Of a stretch of DNA of 64,000 nucleotides, positions 32,583 through 42,610 are shown piece after piece. The notes beneath the pieces were generated by a model. The model saw only the letters and a program-made list of their open reading frames with translations, had not been told where the DNA came from and did no database searches. Origin of the DNA: Thunnus maccoyii (lineage: Eukaryota; Chordata; Actinopteri; Scombriformes; Scombridae); contig NC_056544.1 in NCBI RefSeq assembly GCF_910596095.1, positions 13,377,155 to 13,441,154 on the forward strand, read 5' to 3'. The translations under genes and the position numbers were made by a program. The stretch's first letter is position 1, and each line of letters starts with the position of its first letter.

Positions 32583-35500
32583 GGGTGGATAGGTTTCATC
32601 CTGTTTACCAGACTCTTTGGCTATCCCAAATCCTAAAGAAGGGGGGGACATTTCTTAATTTCACTTATTTTGGACTTTGATCAAATGTGAGTGGGTGTCT
32701 CTGCACTATGTGTGTGTGTGTGGGGGGTACTTCACCCCTTTCCCAATATTCCAGATGTTTTGTGTTTGTTTGGTGGGCTGACATGTTCGGCATCGGTCCA
32801 AGTCATAGTGACCTGGCTCTCATTCTCCCACACTAATTTATAACCATCATATCAGTGGAAAGACTACCTGATTCAAGGGATTCGCTGACACTTTGGGTGC
32901 TGTTGCACTGTGCTCCCTGAGCCTGGACTGTAACATTGAAATCCAAGCCACAAGGCAGATTGTGGAACGCACAACTGGTATTTGTAGTCTGGCAGCTATC
33001 CAAATACCCCTCTCCAGCCACCTGAGCCAAGAAGCCAAGGCGTCCCACAGGATCAGTCCAGCTAAACAAGGCTGTGTTGGTGCCACAGGTGTACTGCTTA
33101 GATATGATAGCTGGAGAACAAGGGGCTGTAAAGAAAACAGGTACAGATGTGGGATCAGTAAGTGGCGGAAGTAAGAAAAGATTCCTTTACATACGTACAC
33201 TTATTGATTTCTCACACACACCTGTACAAACACAGGCACCCATGCACACACTCACCTGTGGTGATGTTAGTGCTGGATCCAGGTGCACTATCACACTGGC
33301 TTCCCCGTGCAGTGATTGTGGCTGTGTAGGTCTCACCACACAGAAGATCTGTTAGCGTACACGTAGAAGTAGACACGCTGCACGAAACTGTGTGAGCACT
33401 TGTAGCTGTAGCATTAACTATGTAACCTGTGGCATCGGCCACTGGCATCCATGAGAGAGAGGAGGAGTTGGTGCCGCAGATCAGGGTGCTGCTCTGGATA
33501 GAAGGAGAGCAAGGAGCTGAGAGGGAAGGAAGAAAGGGAGAGTAAATGTGTTAGTTGTTTCTAAAGACATTAAAATGTCCACGAAAGTTGAGCTTCATTC
33601 TTCCTAGCTTCTCTCCCTCCTACCTGTCATCAGGACTGCCCTGGTGCCTCTAGTGCTGTTGCAGGTGGCATCCTCAGCCAGCACAGTCAGGTTGTATGCT
33701 TTTCCACAGTGCAGGTAGTTCAGCTGACAGGAAGTTGTTTTGCTTCTGCAGGAAGAGTGATGCTGAGAGTTGTGCTCTTGAGCGAGAACAGTATAGGCGA
33801 CGGCCCCGGCAGCAGCATCCCAGGACACTGTAGCTGTGTCTGTGCCACACTGGAGCACACTGGTCACATTGACGGGGTCACAGGGTCCTGGAGGAAGAGG
33901 TAGATAGAAGATATGTGTTACATTATGTGTTTTAATACAAGAAAACACTTACATAAAATCTACAAAAAAATGTGAAAACTACCTGTAGTCATGACCATTT
34001 GACTCGGAGAGCTGGTGCACTGGCTGTTCTGGGAAGTTACTGTGACGGTGTACTGACTGGCACACTGTAGGCCACTGAAAGGACATGTGAGGTTTGATGA
34101 GGAGCAGGTTTCAGAGAAGCTGTCAGGGCCTGTAACAGTCGCTCTGTATGAGGTAGCTCCAAGAGAGGCGTTCCAGGAGGCCAGAATGGAGTTTGTGCCA
34201 CAGTTTGTCACTGCTGTTAAGCTCTGAGGGGAGCAGGGTGCTGGAGGAGGACGTCACAGTGTGTGAAAAAGTTGTTGTCAAAGTTTGAAAATATATTCAT
34301 GGACATTATTATCCTTTCATCACCAACATTTAGTATATTACCTGTCTGAACTGTCTGCGGGTTGCTGTACGCCCCACTGCAGTTGCCGGAGGAAGCTTTT
34401 ACAGACACATTATAAGTCTGTCCACACTGAAGGCCACTCAGAGTACAGTTAGCGCTGTCAGTGTGGCAGGTGACTGAATTTACATCTGCAGTCAGTGGCA
34501 CAGCAGTGACACTGTAGTTGAAGGGCACAGAGGCAAGACTCCAGCTGACCATTAATTCATTGGTGCCACAGAGCAAGTTGGTGTTCACATTCACTGGAGC
34601 ACACGGCACTAACAGAGACAGAAAATAGTGAGACGGAGTCAAAAACTGGCAGGCAAGTGGATATAAGCAAAATCCACACATTCTTGATTCATCAGATAAG
34701 CGTATTTCCCAAAATGTCAAACTATTTCTTTAATGTATTTTGTTACAGTTACATAATCTGTATTTTTATATGCAGGTTGTGGAAGATACATTTAAAGACA
34801 GAGTGATGAGTGACAAAAACTCCTTGCATAACCACCAAGATTTCTCATTTTATGTTACAAAAAAACGATTATTGTCATTGTCGATTAATCTGCCAATTTT
34901 TTTTTCAATCGATCAATTAATCGTTTAGTCAATGAAATGTTAAGAAATAGGGGAAAAATGTTTTTGAGCCCATGTGATGTCTTCAATTTGCATGTTTTGT
35001 CTGTCTAACAGTCACATATGACAAAGAAAAACAGAGAATCATCACATTTGAGAAGCTGGAACCAAAGAACTTTTGGCATTTTTGCTTGAAAAATGACTGA
35101 AATGATTAATTGATTATTAAAATAGTTGCTGATTCCTTGTTTTTTTTTTATCAAATGAATGAATCATTGCAGCTCTAGCTTTTAACATCTAGCAGAACAA
35201 CTAATCAAACTCACTGATGCTGTTGACAACTTAAAATTTCAACACAATATCAACATCAGCATTAAGATCATTTCTTTTCCAAACAGGTTAAATGTCTTTC
35301 AGCTGATCATGAAAACAAATACATCAAATTTACAAAACTCCCCATGTGAGATTCCAAAGTATGAATATTTGTATCACACATGGGATTTTTCACAAGCAAA
35401 CAGTGAAAAATTATGCTGGGTGTCACTTTTAATCAGCACATATGAGGAAAATCTTGGCGTGCACTGATCACTTCTACCTTTCACATTAAATTTGAAAGAG

Positions 35501-38500
35501 ACGTCATGTTGACGTTCACATGTGAGTGGCCCTCTCTCTCAATACCTGGGTCTTGTCTGAAGGGGGTGCTGTAGCTGCTGACACAGGTGCCGTCAGTGGC
35601 TGTCACAACAATGTCATACATGCTGTCACAGACCAGGTCACTCAGTGTGCAGTTGGGACTGGGGCTGTTGCAGGTAAGGGTCTGTCCAGAGCTGGTGGCT
35701 TTCACAGCATAGCTCACAGCATTTGGACTCGGGGCCCAGGATAGCTGAGCAGTGCCAACGACACAGCTCAGCTGGCTGGACACATTAGAGGGAACACATG
35801 GCTCTGGAGGAAGAAACAAATAAATCATCAATCATGGTTGATGAGGTCTTTATGACTGAGACTGTAATGACAATTCAACAGAAATCAAACCACTTCCATG
35901 CGAGTTATAATTGAGCCACTAATTATTGATTGTTGTGTTACCTGTGTATAGAGACACAGTGTCGCCCTGTTGGCCTGTGCAGTTGTCATCTGCTCCTGCC
36001 ACACCGATGGTGTAAACCTCCCCACACAAGAGTCCAGAGAAGCTGCAGGATGTTTTATTGGTCATGCACTCAGATTTGTGACCTGAGCTGCTCACAGCGA
36101 CCGCACTGTAGTATTTGGCACTGTCGCTAGCCACCCATGACACAGGAACAGGATCTGGATGACATGTGTGCACAGCTGTGACGTTGGTGGGAGGACATGG
36201 CACTGAAGGGGAATAAAGACAAAAGGAGAAGTTTGAGACTGAGTTCAAGAAATTCCCGCTGCTGTATCTACATCCTTAATGATGACAAATCGGCATCTCT
36301 CACATGTTTGCACTGTGACCTCTGAACTCGGCAGACTGAAACATGTCCCGGTGACAGAGAACACTGTCACCGTGTAGGAGCTTCCACACGTCAACCCTGC
36401 CGTGGTGCATTGGGTCTCTGTAGAGTTACAGTGAAGGGGCTGACCCATCCCTCCGGAGATGATGGTGGTGTAGTTCTCCGCAGGGACAGAGATGTTCCAG
36501 GTGACCGTCAGCTCACCAGTAACACAGGCCACACTGGTCTGGACATCCTCCGGACCACATGGCACTAAAAGAAGAGGGGATAAAACATAGACATAATAAG
36601 TCATTCATAATTTTCATGATCATTTTCAGTTACAGTTAACTCCTGTGTGAGGGAGTTTAGCTTGATATCTGCTTTTGATGATCTAAATGTTGGATCCAGT
36701 TTAGTTGATTCATATATTTGCTTTCAGGATGTTTCAATTTAAGTATTTGTTTCTTTGGGTTCTTGTTTGGATTTTCTCCAACTGTCTTTTCGCTGCGAGG
36801 TCTGAACCAATTTTCTGGACTGTTTTTCTTATTATTGGTAAGAACTGCTGGTTAACATCCTGATTATTATGGCTTTTTAGATACAGACCCAACACAGGTG
36901 CAGTACCTGAGTCCATGCTGATAGGTGTTGAGGTGGATGGGCAGTTTCCATCATTGTAGGTGACAGTGACGCTGTATCTCCTTCCACAGGGCAGAGAGGT
37001 GATTTTACAGTTGTTGACAGTGTTGCTGGTGCAGGTGAGTTGAACTCCGCTCTGATCCTCTATGGTTGCTATGTAGAGGCCTGTGGGCTGGTGGTTCTGC
37101 CAGACTATCAGAGCATGGTTGGCGTCACAGTCTCTGAACGCCTCGATGTGGGTCGGAGGACATGGCGCTGGAGAAGAGGGAGAGGAATTGGTTGGAAAGT
37201 ATTGTACAGTAAATCTTTGGCAAAGTTATAGGAAAGTGCATTTTTATGAAGACTATAAAGAAATGAATAATCAGTGCTTTTTTCCTGATGACACATCCAA
37301 TTTTTATGTAATCCAACCCTCTGACATACCTGTCATGAAGGTGACCTCCATGCTGTCAGTGCTGTTGCACTTGAGATTAGTGGCGATTACGTTGGCAGTG
37401 TAGTTCTGTCCACATTTCAGGTCTTCCATCAAGCAGTTGGTGCCCATTGAACTGCAGCTGTATGAATTTCCAGCGGTATCCTGCGCAACTGCGATGTAAA
37501 ATATAGCACCGATGCTCGTCGTCCAGTTAACTCTGGCAGAATCCTGGCTACAGTCGACTGATGCTGACACATTGGTGGGGGTGCAGGGAACTGGAGAGAG
37601 GGAGAAAGGTTTGTTTCTCATTAAACAACTCATAACAGAGTATACCCTGCTACCCAGAGCAGCAATATCATATGCCTCATATCTCAGCAACTAAACATGA
37701 TACCATACAGTATCTCACAGAGCTTCTACCACTTACCAGTCTGAGCCACCTCTCCCAGCACCTTGTCGGTGGAGCAGTTGTCATTGGAGGCGACAATCCA
37801 CACACTGAGGTGTTCTCCACATGGCACACCGGTCACTGCGCAGCTGTTGGAGGAAGATGTGCAGTTGTAGGTTTCTCCAGTGTTCCCCTGTGCTTCAACA
37901 GTGTAAGAAAGTGCTCCAGCAGCAGAGTCCCAGGTTGTGATCAACATGTCGGAGTGACACTCCGCTGCTGTCTTTATGTTTGTCGGTAGACAAGGAGCTG
38001 GAGGAAAGAGGAGAAAAAAGACAACAAATCAAGAAAAGAATCAGGCAGAAAGATGCTCTCATATTCTTCCCACAAGTAGAAACTGGATAGATGCCACATT
38101 AGTATATATAATTACATTTAAATTTAAACTAAAACTGATTTTCTTGAAACGAGGAATCTGTTTGGAGTTCATAATTATAGCAACCTAATTATAGACAACC
38201 TAATAATGACTAATACATCCAACCAAACTAAATCCTACTCACAGGTCCGGACGAACTCAGGTTGGGTGACTTCACTGTTACATTCAGAGCTGACGGCGTA
38301 CACAGAGTACTTGTAGAACTGACCGCAGCCCGTATTAGTGAAGAAACACATGTTGTCTGGCGTCCTGCACTCAGTCACTTTGCCAGTGTCATCCACAGCT
38401 GTGGCCACGTAGTAGAAGGTATTGTTGGTGGGCTGCCAGCTAAAGACGATCGCATTGCTGGAGCAATCGTGAATGGTCTGAGGATTGGCGGGAGCACAGG

Positions 38501-41500
38501 GGACTGAAGAAATGAGACAATGAATTAGAGAATTACATCACAATAAATAACGAGGAAATTTAAGCAAATGTTGGTGAATGAGGAGAAAAAAGATAGATAC
38601 TGATAGATAGAAAAAAGCCATATTAACCACTGAATCATACATTGCATAGTATTAGCTTAAAAGTCTAGTGTTTGAAAGTCCACATTTGATCTCTTTGTCA
38701 TTTGCCTCTTTGTTTGCATTCATAGGAATAAACAGGCATGTGTGCTAGACTCTAGATCATTTACCTGGACGGACTTTGTGTGTGTCTCCTTCACCTTTTC
38801 ACTTTCCAGACTGATATTATAGCTGACCTTTGAGATAACCCCCTGACTTCAATAGACTGTAAAGATTAGCTGGTGTTGGATGGCTGTTCTTGGTGACTAA
38901 TGGGAGGGTGTGTTTCACCTCCCAGCATGAGAAAAGAGCACAGGACACAATAGGAGGAACCTACACAGCTTCCCACAGGACAGACTTATGGGAAAGGTTT
39001 GTGATAAAGTATGTCTAGAAGAGTTCGTGTGTGTTACAGTGAGAGGCACCTGAGGTAAAATGAGAAGGTGTTTAGCGTATGGGAAACATAAAGGCATGTG
39101 ATGAGGCACAGGGAAAGGTGGAGGGCTTTAAAAAGGTAATGGCAGACAAATAAAAGGCAGGTTTGTAGTTTTCCACACGAGCAGGTGCTCCACTCACCTG
39201 TCTCGAACAAGCTGGAGGCATTGGAGGTGCTCTCGCAGTCATCAGAGATGGCCGTGACATGGACTCGGTACTTCTCACCACAATTGAGCCTGGTGATCTG
39301 GCAGCTGGTGGAGGCTGATGTACAGTTAAGCGCTGCGCCTGTGCCGTCGACAGCCGTGGCCCTGTACAAGTTGGCCCCAAACACCAAATCCCACGTAACT
39401 GTCACCATGCCGCTGGAGCAGCTGTAGTCCACGGAGATGGTCGTCACCGGGTTTATGGCTGAAGGAGTTAGAAAAATGTAAACAGATGACACATTATTTG
39501 CTTTTTTACCAAGATTTTGAGAATTGCTTCTAAACCTGGTTTTGAACTGATGAAATGTTTCAGATGTCTGCTACTTCTGTTTTGGGACTCCAGCTGTTAA
39601 ACATGGTAAAATACAGCGGATATACAAATGATGTATATGTGTGATCACTGTTGAAAGTACTTTTTTACACAGTATTGTCCTCCCGACTCCCAAATAAGTC
39701 TATTTTGATTTCTGTTGTTGGAGTTTTATAACAGTTTGTTCATAAGAAATTTGACCTCTCTGGCATCTATTTGACCCCAGATTTAAGTAAAGTCATGTAG
39801 GATCACATATTCATACATGAATGAGTTTTGCAAATATATGTGTTCATGCACAGCCCATAATATGTATAAATCAGGAAATATTTGGTGCAATACCAATGCA
39901 TTATGGGAATTTCTGTATTTCTTCATCAAATCAGTTTGTGGTGAAGGGAAGGGTTTCCACTTCTATACTTTTCTACATATTGGTTGATTTTGCAGTTACG
40001 ATGATTATTTTGACACATACAACAGTGGGACCCCAAACATCAACATCAACAGAACATAAATGTTTAAGTTTGAATATATTTAATCAGACAAATCGATTCT
40101 GTTGCTCAAATACTCACTAGAGGTAGTGTGTGTAACATTAGAAGGCTCCCCAGGCACCAAGAAGATGTTGACCGATGATACTCCCACTGTGTATGTGGAG
40201 CAGGGCTCCAGATTACTGATATCCATCGATGTAGTTGAAGTGTTTCTGATGACTGGGGGGTTGCTGAGGTTGTCGTTGTCTTTCACACTCACTTGATAAA
40301 GCAGGACTTTGCTCACAGGGTTCCATGTTACTCGAGCTGTGCTCTTTCCCGTTGGTACAAGACTCACACCAGTTGGTGGCTGCACCACTTTTAGGATAAA
40401 AATACAAGTGTTGATATAATGTATAAATTACAAATCACTTTTTTAGCATAGATCTGCTCGCACATACTTACAGCTAAATAGCTTTCTGAGTACCAAGCTT
40501 CTAATTCTGTATAAAATAAATGATCCCCTCTGAATAAAATCCAGTGAAACCAGCATCTTATGTGGACTTACACGTCATGATTGTCTTTATATTACTTCTG
40601 GAACCTCGTCCAGCATTGTTGGAGGAGTAAACGTAACAGTTGTAAGTTGTAGAGGGAGTCAGGCCGTCCACCTGTCCACCAAGCGTTGTGAAGGTCCAGT
40701 TGTATTTCTTTGCGGGAAAACTAAACAACTCCTCCACAAACAAGTTGTAGCTGTCCGCCCCAATCACGCTGGACCACTCAAACCTTATAGACGTACTTGA
40801 AACAGCTTTGGAGAAGGTGATCTGAGATGTGGCGGGCACTGTGGGAATGTAAGATAAGGCATTTAATATCATCAATGGGATTCTTCTTATTTATTTAGCT
40901 GTTGACTTTTTTATTAAATTGTCTGTACCTGTCATGGTGTTTTCAGTGTCTGTGCACACAACAGTGTAAAACTCAAAGACCTTCAGTGTGACTTGATAAA
41001 CATGTCCTGGTCTTAATCCCTGAATCAGCCTCTGTGTGCTGGGGGCAGACTGCATCACCACCACTGGGGCGATACTGGTAGAGTTCACAACTCTCAAGTC
41101 CAGCAAATAAACTGAAGCTCCAGTGTAGCTGCTCCAAATCACATTCAGTGTTGATGCTGAAGGAGACGTCACTGAAACAATATTACATCCTGAAAAAAGA
41201 GAAAATGTATGATTTGATATGTTTTTATACAATAAGGAAAAGAGCAACAGGTTGTAATCTACTATAAAATACTCTGAGACAATAAAAATACTGAAGATAT
41301 TATTATTAAAGCATAAGGACACCAATATAAACTTACTACTGAATGCCACCAATATTATGTATTTTGAAATCTTATTGTTATACTTTTTAATCAAAAAAGA
41401 TAAAAATTAAGTTAATTTGGAGATTTTTCTACATGCTTTAAACTTAATATTATAGTGATTTTGTTTTAGTGGTAAATGCCACAAATGTACAAATACAACT

Positions 41501-42610
41501 GTTTGTAGTTAAATTTTAAGCATAATTATTATTCTATGTAATATAATTATTATTATTGAATTGATTTTTATGTTATCCAAATTAACAAACTAATTTTTCT
41601 GCAAAATATAATTTACATGCTTGCAAAACATCCCATCCCACACTCAGATTTGAGAAATAAATCCATTTCCATAGATGAACTTAAGTAACATCAAAAGCAG
41701 ATTTTTTGTAGAAAGACAGAAAAAATAAAAATAAAAATGTTAAAGAAGTTTCAGCACTAAGAAACATTTTTAATGGTTGCATTGATTTCTTGTCTGGGAA
41801 GTTTTTTAATCTATAGTGGCCCCTCTGGTGATGAAACCTCCTCAGCAGTTATTATCATTTAATCAATCATATCTATAGTCAGTCTAATGAATTCCAGGTC
41901 TTCCAGTCAGCTGCAGTGTGTCTGTGTGGTGAAAATGTTGGAGGTGAACCATTCGAATCACATCCACATACTGACTCACTGGTCAGCTGGAGGGCTTCTT
42001 CTTAACTGGCATTTATAAACTACCAGAACATTGAACCACCAGCAGCAACATTTACATGATTTTTGTCATTTTCTATACTTACTCAGGTATTTTCTTTAGT
42101 TTTTCAATATGGTTTATGTCTGTAGTTTTCCAATGACGGAGCCCATATCATTGAGAAAGTAAGTTTTGGTCAGATTTCTTACAATTTTTACATGTTTTGA
42201 GGCCACAGTTCAGACAATAGGATGTTATACTGTATTATGAGCCATAAATCTGTTATGATGAAATATACAGTTATAATGTAGATAGAAATTCACTGTGCCA
42301 ATGTATGAATGGAAAACATTATCGTCCATCTAACTTGTCTTATTGATGATGGAAACAAAACAAAACAAAACAAAAAAAAAAACAACTACAAGTCATTGAA
42401 GTCACTTATTGTATTAGATTAGAGCAAACTCACCTGTAGCCATAACATGTTGCATCTAAAAAAAAATTTAAAAGTGATTTAATGAGAGAATTATTACAAA
42501 ATGATAACACAATAAAAATAAAGCTGAAAAGAAACTGAATAAAAAAGTATAACTACCTGTATGACAGACAATAGGATGACTGATGAATAAAACGTCCACA
42601 TCGTATCCAT
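16784..42610 (-). CDS. giant secreted FNDC7-like protein with 43 FN3 modules
   Basis: 46 coding exons (high to low): 42557-42610, 42434-42455, 40929-41189, 40572-40838, 40118-40387, 39198-39458, 38243-38503, 37737-37997, 37330-37590, 36907-37167, 36304-36564, 35942-36202, 35546-35803, 34342-34608, 33983-34240, 33624-33887, 33256-33516, 32868-33125, 31476-31736, 31116-31373, 30719-30988, 30352-30609, 29966-30226, 29584-29844, 28862-29122, 27816-28070, 27454-27720, 26125-26385, 25751-26011, 25379-25645, 25015-25278, 24657-24920, 23998-24255, 23645-23905, 23253-23510, 22838-23098, 21587-21844, 21237-21500, 20890-21153, 20485-20754, 19614-19874, 19228-19488, 18860-19150, 17568-17804, 17410-17463, 16784-17067. 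The sum is 11,418 nt, exactly divisible by three, giving 3,805 residues and one stop. Every FN3 module is one phase 1-1 exon of 237-291 nt. The product is predicted to be secreted and heavily N-glycosylated (many NxS/T). No membrane segment is seen after the signal peptide. Zebrafish has fndc7 'related sequence' genes of this kind; no exact symbol is claimed. The model could still be split by unseen promoters, but no second signal-peptide exon or internal terminal exon was found. Confidence 0.85.
17069..17409 (-). other. intron before the last exon of the large fndc7-type gene
   Basis: AT-rich intron between the polybasic exon and the last FN3 exon; nothing recognisable seen. Confidence 0.5.
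18055..18735. repeat. possible interspersed repeat inside an fndc7 intron
   Basis: The intron 17805-18859 contains a block of different composition: a GC-richer, CpG-containing half (18060-18350), a pyrimidine tract with an acceptor-like end at about 18450-18462, a second GC-rich piece and an AT-rich tail with AATAAA at 18707-18712 on the plus strand. This looks like an inserted retro-element or LTR-like sequence. The minus-strand ORF at 18057-18347 has no family resemblance. No terminal repeats or target duplication were found. Confidence 0.3.
18860..39458 (-). CDS. large fndc7-type gene: array of 38 cysteine-rich FN3 modules
   Basis: 38 consecutive exons, FN3 modules 4 to 41, share the plan xPCxPxNV - C - SW - GAxxY - C-x6-C - LxCGxxYxVxV - C. 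Cysteines sit near residues 3, 14, 45, 52, 59 and 74 of an ~87-residue module. The ordinary proline turn before the F-strand tyrosine is replaced by CG. Most modules have all six cysteines. Exceptions: module 4 (exon 39198-39458) lacks the first; the exons at 27816-28070 and 25751-26011 lack the second; those at 27454-27720 and 25379-25645 lack the sixth; those at 30719-30988, 23998-24255 and 23253-23510 lack the third and fourth; 31476-31736 lacks the third; 18860-19150 is divergent. Confidence 0.85.
19875..20484 (-). other. fndc7 intron without recognised features
   Basis: About 610 bases of AT-rich intron with several T-runs near 20070-20140. A plus-strand ORF at 20248-20493 is AT-biased and has no family resemblance. 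Confidence 0.5.
21191..21220. repeat. (GGAT)n microsatellite
   Basis: Seven units of TGGA/GGAT in the short intron between the exons 21237-21500 and 20890-21153. Confidence 0.9.
21845..22837 (-). other. AT-rich fndc7 intron with a T23A9 tract
   Basis: A 993-base intron. At 22501-22532 there is a run of 23 T followed by 9 A. Around 21980 the words taaaggaatagttcatccca resemble the end of a common fish interspersed repeat, but only a short fragment is present. Nothing else seen. Confidence 0.5.
24256..24656 (-). other. fndc7 intron with an A-run
   Basis: About 400 bases of intron with an A13 run at 24433-24445. The words before it (ttaaacaattagtagattgat) faintly resemble part of the repeat at 34856-35178. 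Confidence 0.4.
25379..26017 (-). repeat. duplicated two-exon FN3 block, copy B
   Basis: Exons 25751-26011 and 25379-25645 with their 105-base intron closely match exons 27816-28070 and 27454-27720. The second exon of each pair agrees at about 78 of 90 residues. Similarity continues into the introns, including some 40 bases past the last donor (atgtgcaa[g/a]tctatatatatt). This is a recent tandem duplication relative to the rest of the array. Confidence 0.85.
26386..27453 (-). other. fndc7 intron with a small foldback element
   Basis: This 1,068-base intron separates the two copies of the duplicated block from each other together with exon 26125-26385. It contains a short palindromic element at 26486-26639. 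The remainder is AT-rich with no gene. ORFs at 26993-27202 are without family resemblance. Confidence 0.5.
26486..26639. mobile_element. small foldback element (MITE-like)
   Basis: Left end aacaatctatggtgaagaga and the reverse complement of the right end (gaacaatatatagtgaagag) are alike for about 30 bases, and gagctttcaa / gtggagcttta words pair further in. This is about 154 bases, typical of a short palindromic DNA element. No clear target duplication. Confidence 0.55.
27454..28076 (-). repeat. duplicated two-exon FN3 block, copy A
   Basis: Exons 27816-28070 and 27454-27720 with a 95-base intron. Partner of the block at 25379-26017. In both copies the first module lacks cysteine 2 and the second lacks cysteine 6, so these losses predate the duplication. 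Confidence 0.85.
28071..28861 (-). other. fndc7 intron without recognised features
   Basis: About 790 bases of AT-rich intron; no gene, microsatellite or clear transposon seen. Confidence 0.5.
29231..29548. mobile_element. palindromic fish MITE, degraded copy
   Basis: Both ends match the family seen at 46590-47115 and 49486-49948: left ttaaaggaaaagttagacat, and right atcaaactattcttttaa; inside are ggtatcaatcttctcatct and accaagaaagtgagtaag. The central part has a gggttagggttaacggttagg stretch. Confidence 0.65.
32082..32320. mobile_element. palindromic fish MITE, fragment
   Basis: Contains the family words agcctggctctatccaaagg, aacaaaatctgcctaccagc and acctctaaagctct, followed in inverted order by gttacctttggacagagcca and tccagtctttatgc. 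The outer ends are missing. Confidence 0.65.
32542..32581. repeat. (TG)n microsatellite
   Basis: About 20 uninterrupted TG units in an fndc7 intron. Confidence 0.95.
34609..35545 (-). other. fndc7 intron with two DNA-element remnants
   Basis: 937 bases. A terminal scrap of the palindromic MITE family lies at 34694-34733 (gcgtatttcccaaaatgtca then aactatttctttaa). A second element occupies about 34856-35178. The rest is AT-rich. Confidence 0.55.
34856..35178. mobile_element. MITE-like element with GCAGCTCTA end
   Basis: Begins with inverted GATTAAT / ATTAATC words (cgattaatctgcc, caatcgatcaattaatcg) and ends with aatgaatcattgcagctcta, an end I recognise from abundant teleost interspersed elements. 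The element is AT-rich and non-coding. The family name is not assigned. Confidence 0.5.
38504..39197 (-). other. fndc7 intron without recognised features
   Basis: About 690 bases. ORFs at 38915-39109 are unsupported. No repeat identified. Confidence 0.5.
39459..40117 (-). other. fndc7 intron without recognised features
   Basis: About 660 bases of AT-rich intron; nothing recognisable. Confidence 0.5.
40118..41189 (-). CDS. large fndc7-type gene: FN3 modules 1-3, ordinary type
   Basis: Three exons (40929-41189, 40572-40838, 40118-40387) with ordinary FN3 tyrosine-corner motifs: LRPGHVYQV, LTPSTTYNC and LEPCSTYTV. They lack the six-cysteine pattern of the modules that follow. The compact neighbouring gene also begins with three ordinary modules (LSPNTVYTM, LQPYTGYRL, LEAGTTYCI), so this is likely the ancestral N-terminal part of the family. 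Confidence 0.8.
41190..42433 (-). other. intron between micro-exon and first FN3 exon of the large fndc7-type gene
   Basis: 1.24 kb, strongly AT-rich in 41200-41720. No exon, repeat or gene recognised; a CAAAA-type simple tract lies at 42354-42385. Confidence 0.5.
42434..42610 (-). CDS. large fndc7-type gene: signal-peptide exon and micro-exon
   Basis: Exon 1 coding part 42557-42610 encodes MDTMWTFYSSVILLSVIQ, a typical hydrophobic signal peptide, ending in phase 0. Exon 2 (42434-42455) is 22 bases, encodes MQHVMAT plus one base, and sets the phase-1 frame used by all later modules. The compact fndc7 gene has the same arrangement (57-base signal exon, 19-base micro-exon), which supports both models. 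Confidence 0.8.

Larger units (their letters stand above)
31737..32867 (-). other. fndc7 intron with MITE fragment, TG repeat and LTR-like block
   Basis: A 1.13-kb intron. It holds a fragment of the palindromic MITE family (32082-32320), a possible solo-LTR-like block with a minus-strand AATAAA near 32453 (about 32390-32530) and a (TG)20 repeat at 32542-32581. No gene seen. Confidence 0.55.

Noticed and set aside
18860-39458. Regularly spaced similar units as a possible CRISPR or satellite array
   Set aside because: The units are diverged protein-coding exons of about 260 bases separated by unequal introns, not short identical repeats.
17530-42600. Treating each FN3 ORF as a separate small gene
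   Set aside because: Each begins and ends at a splice site, phases agree throughout, and no internal signal peptide, stop exon or polyadenylation arrangement supports splitting.
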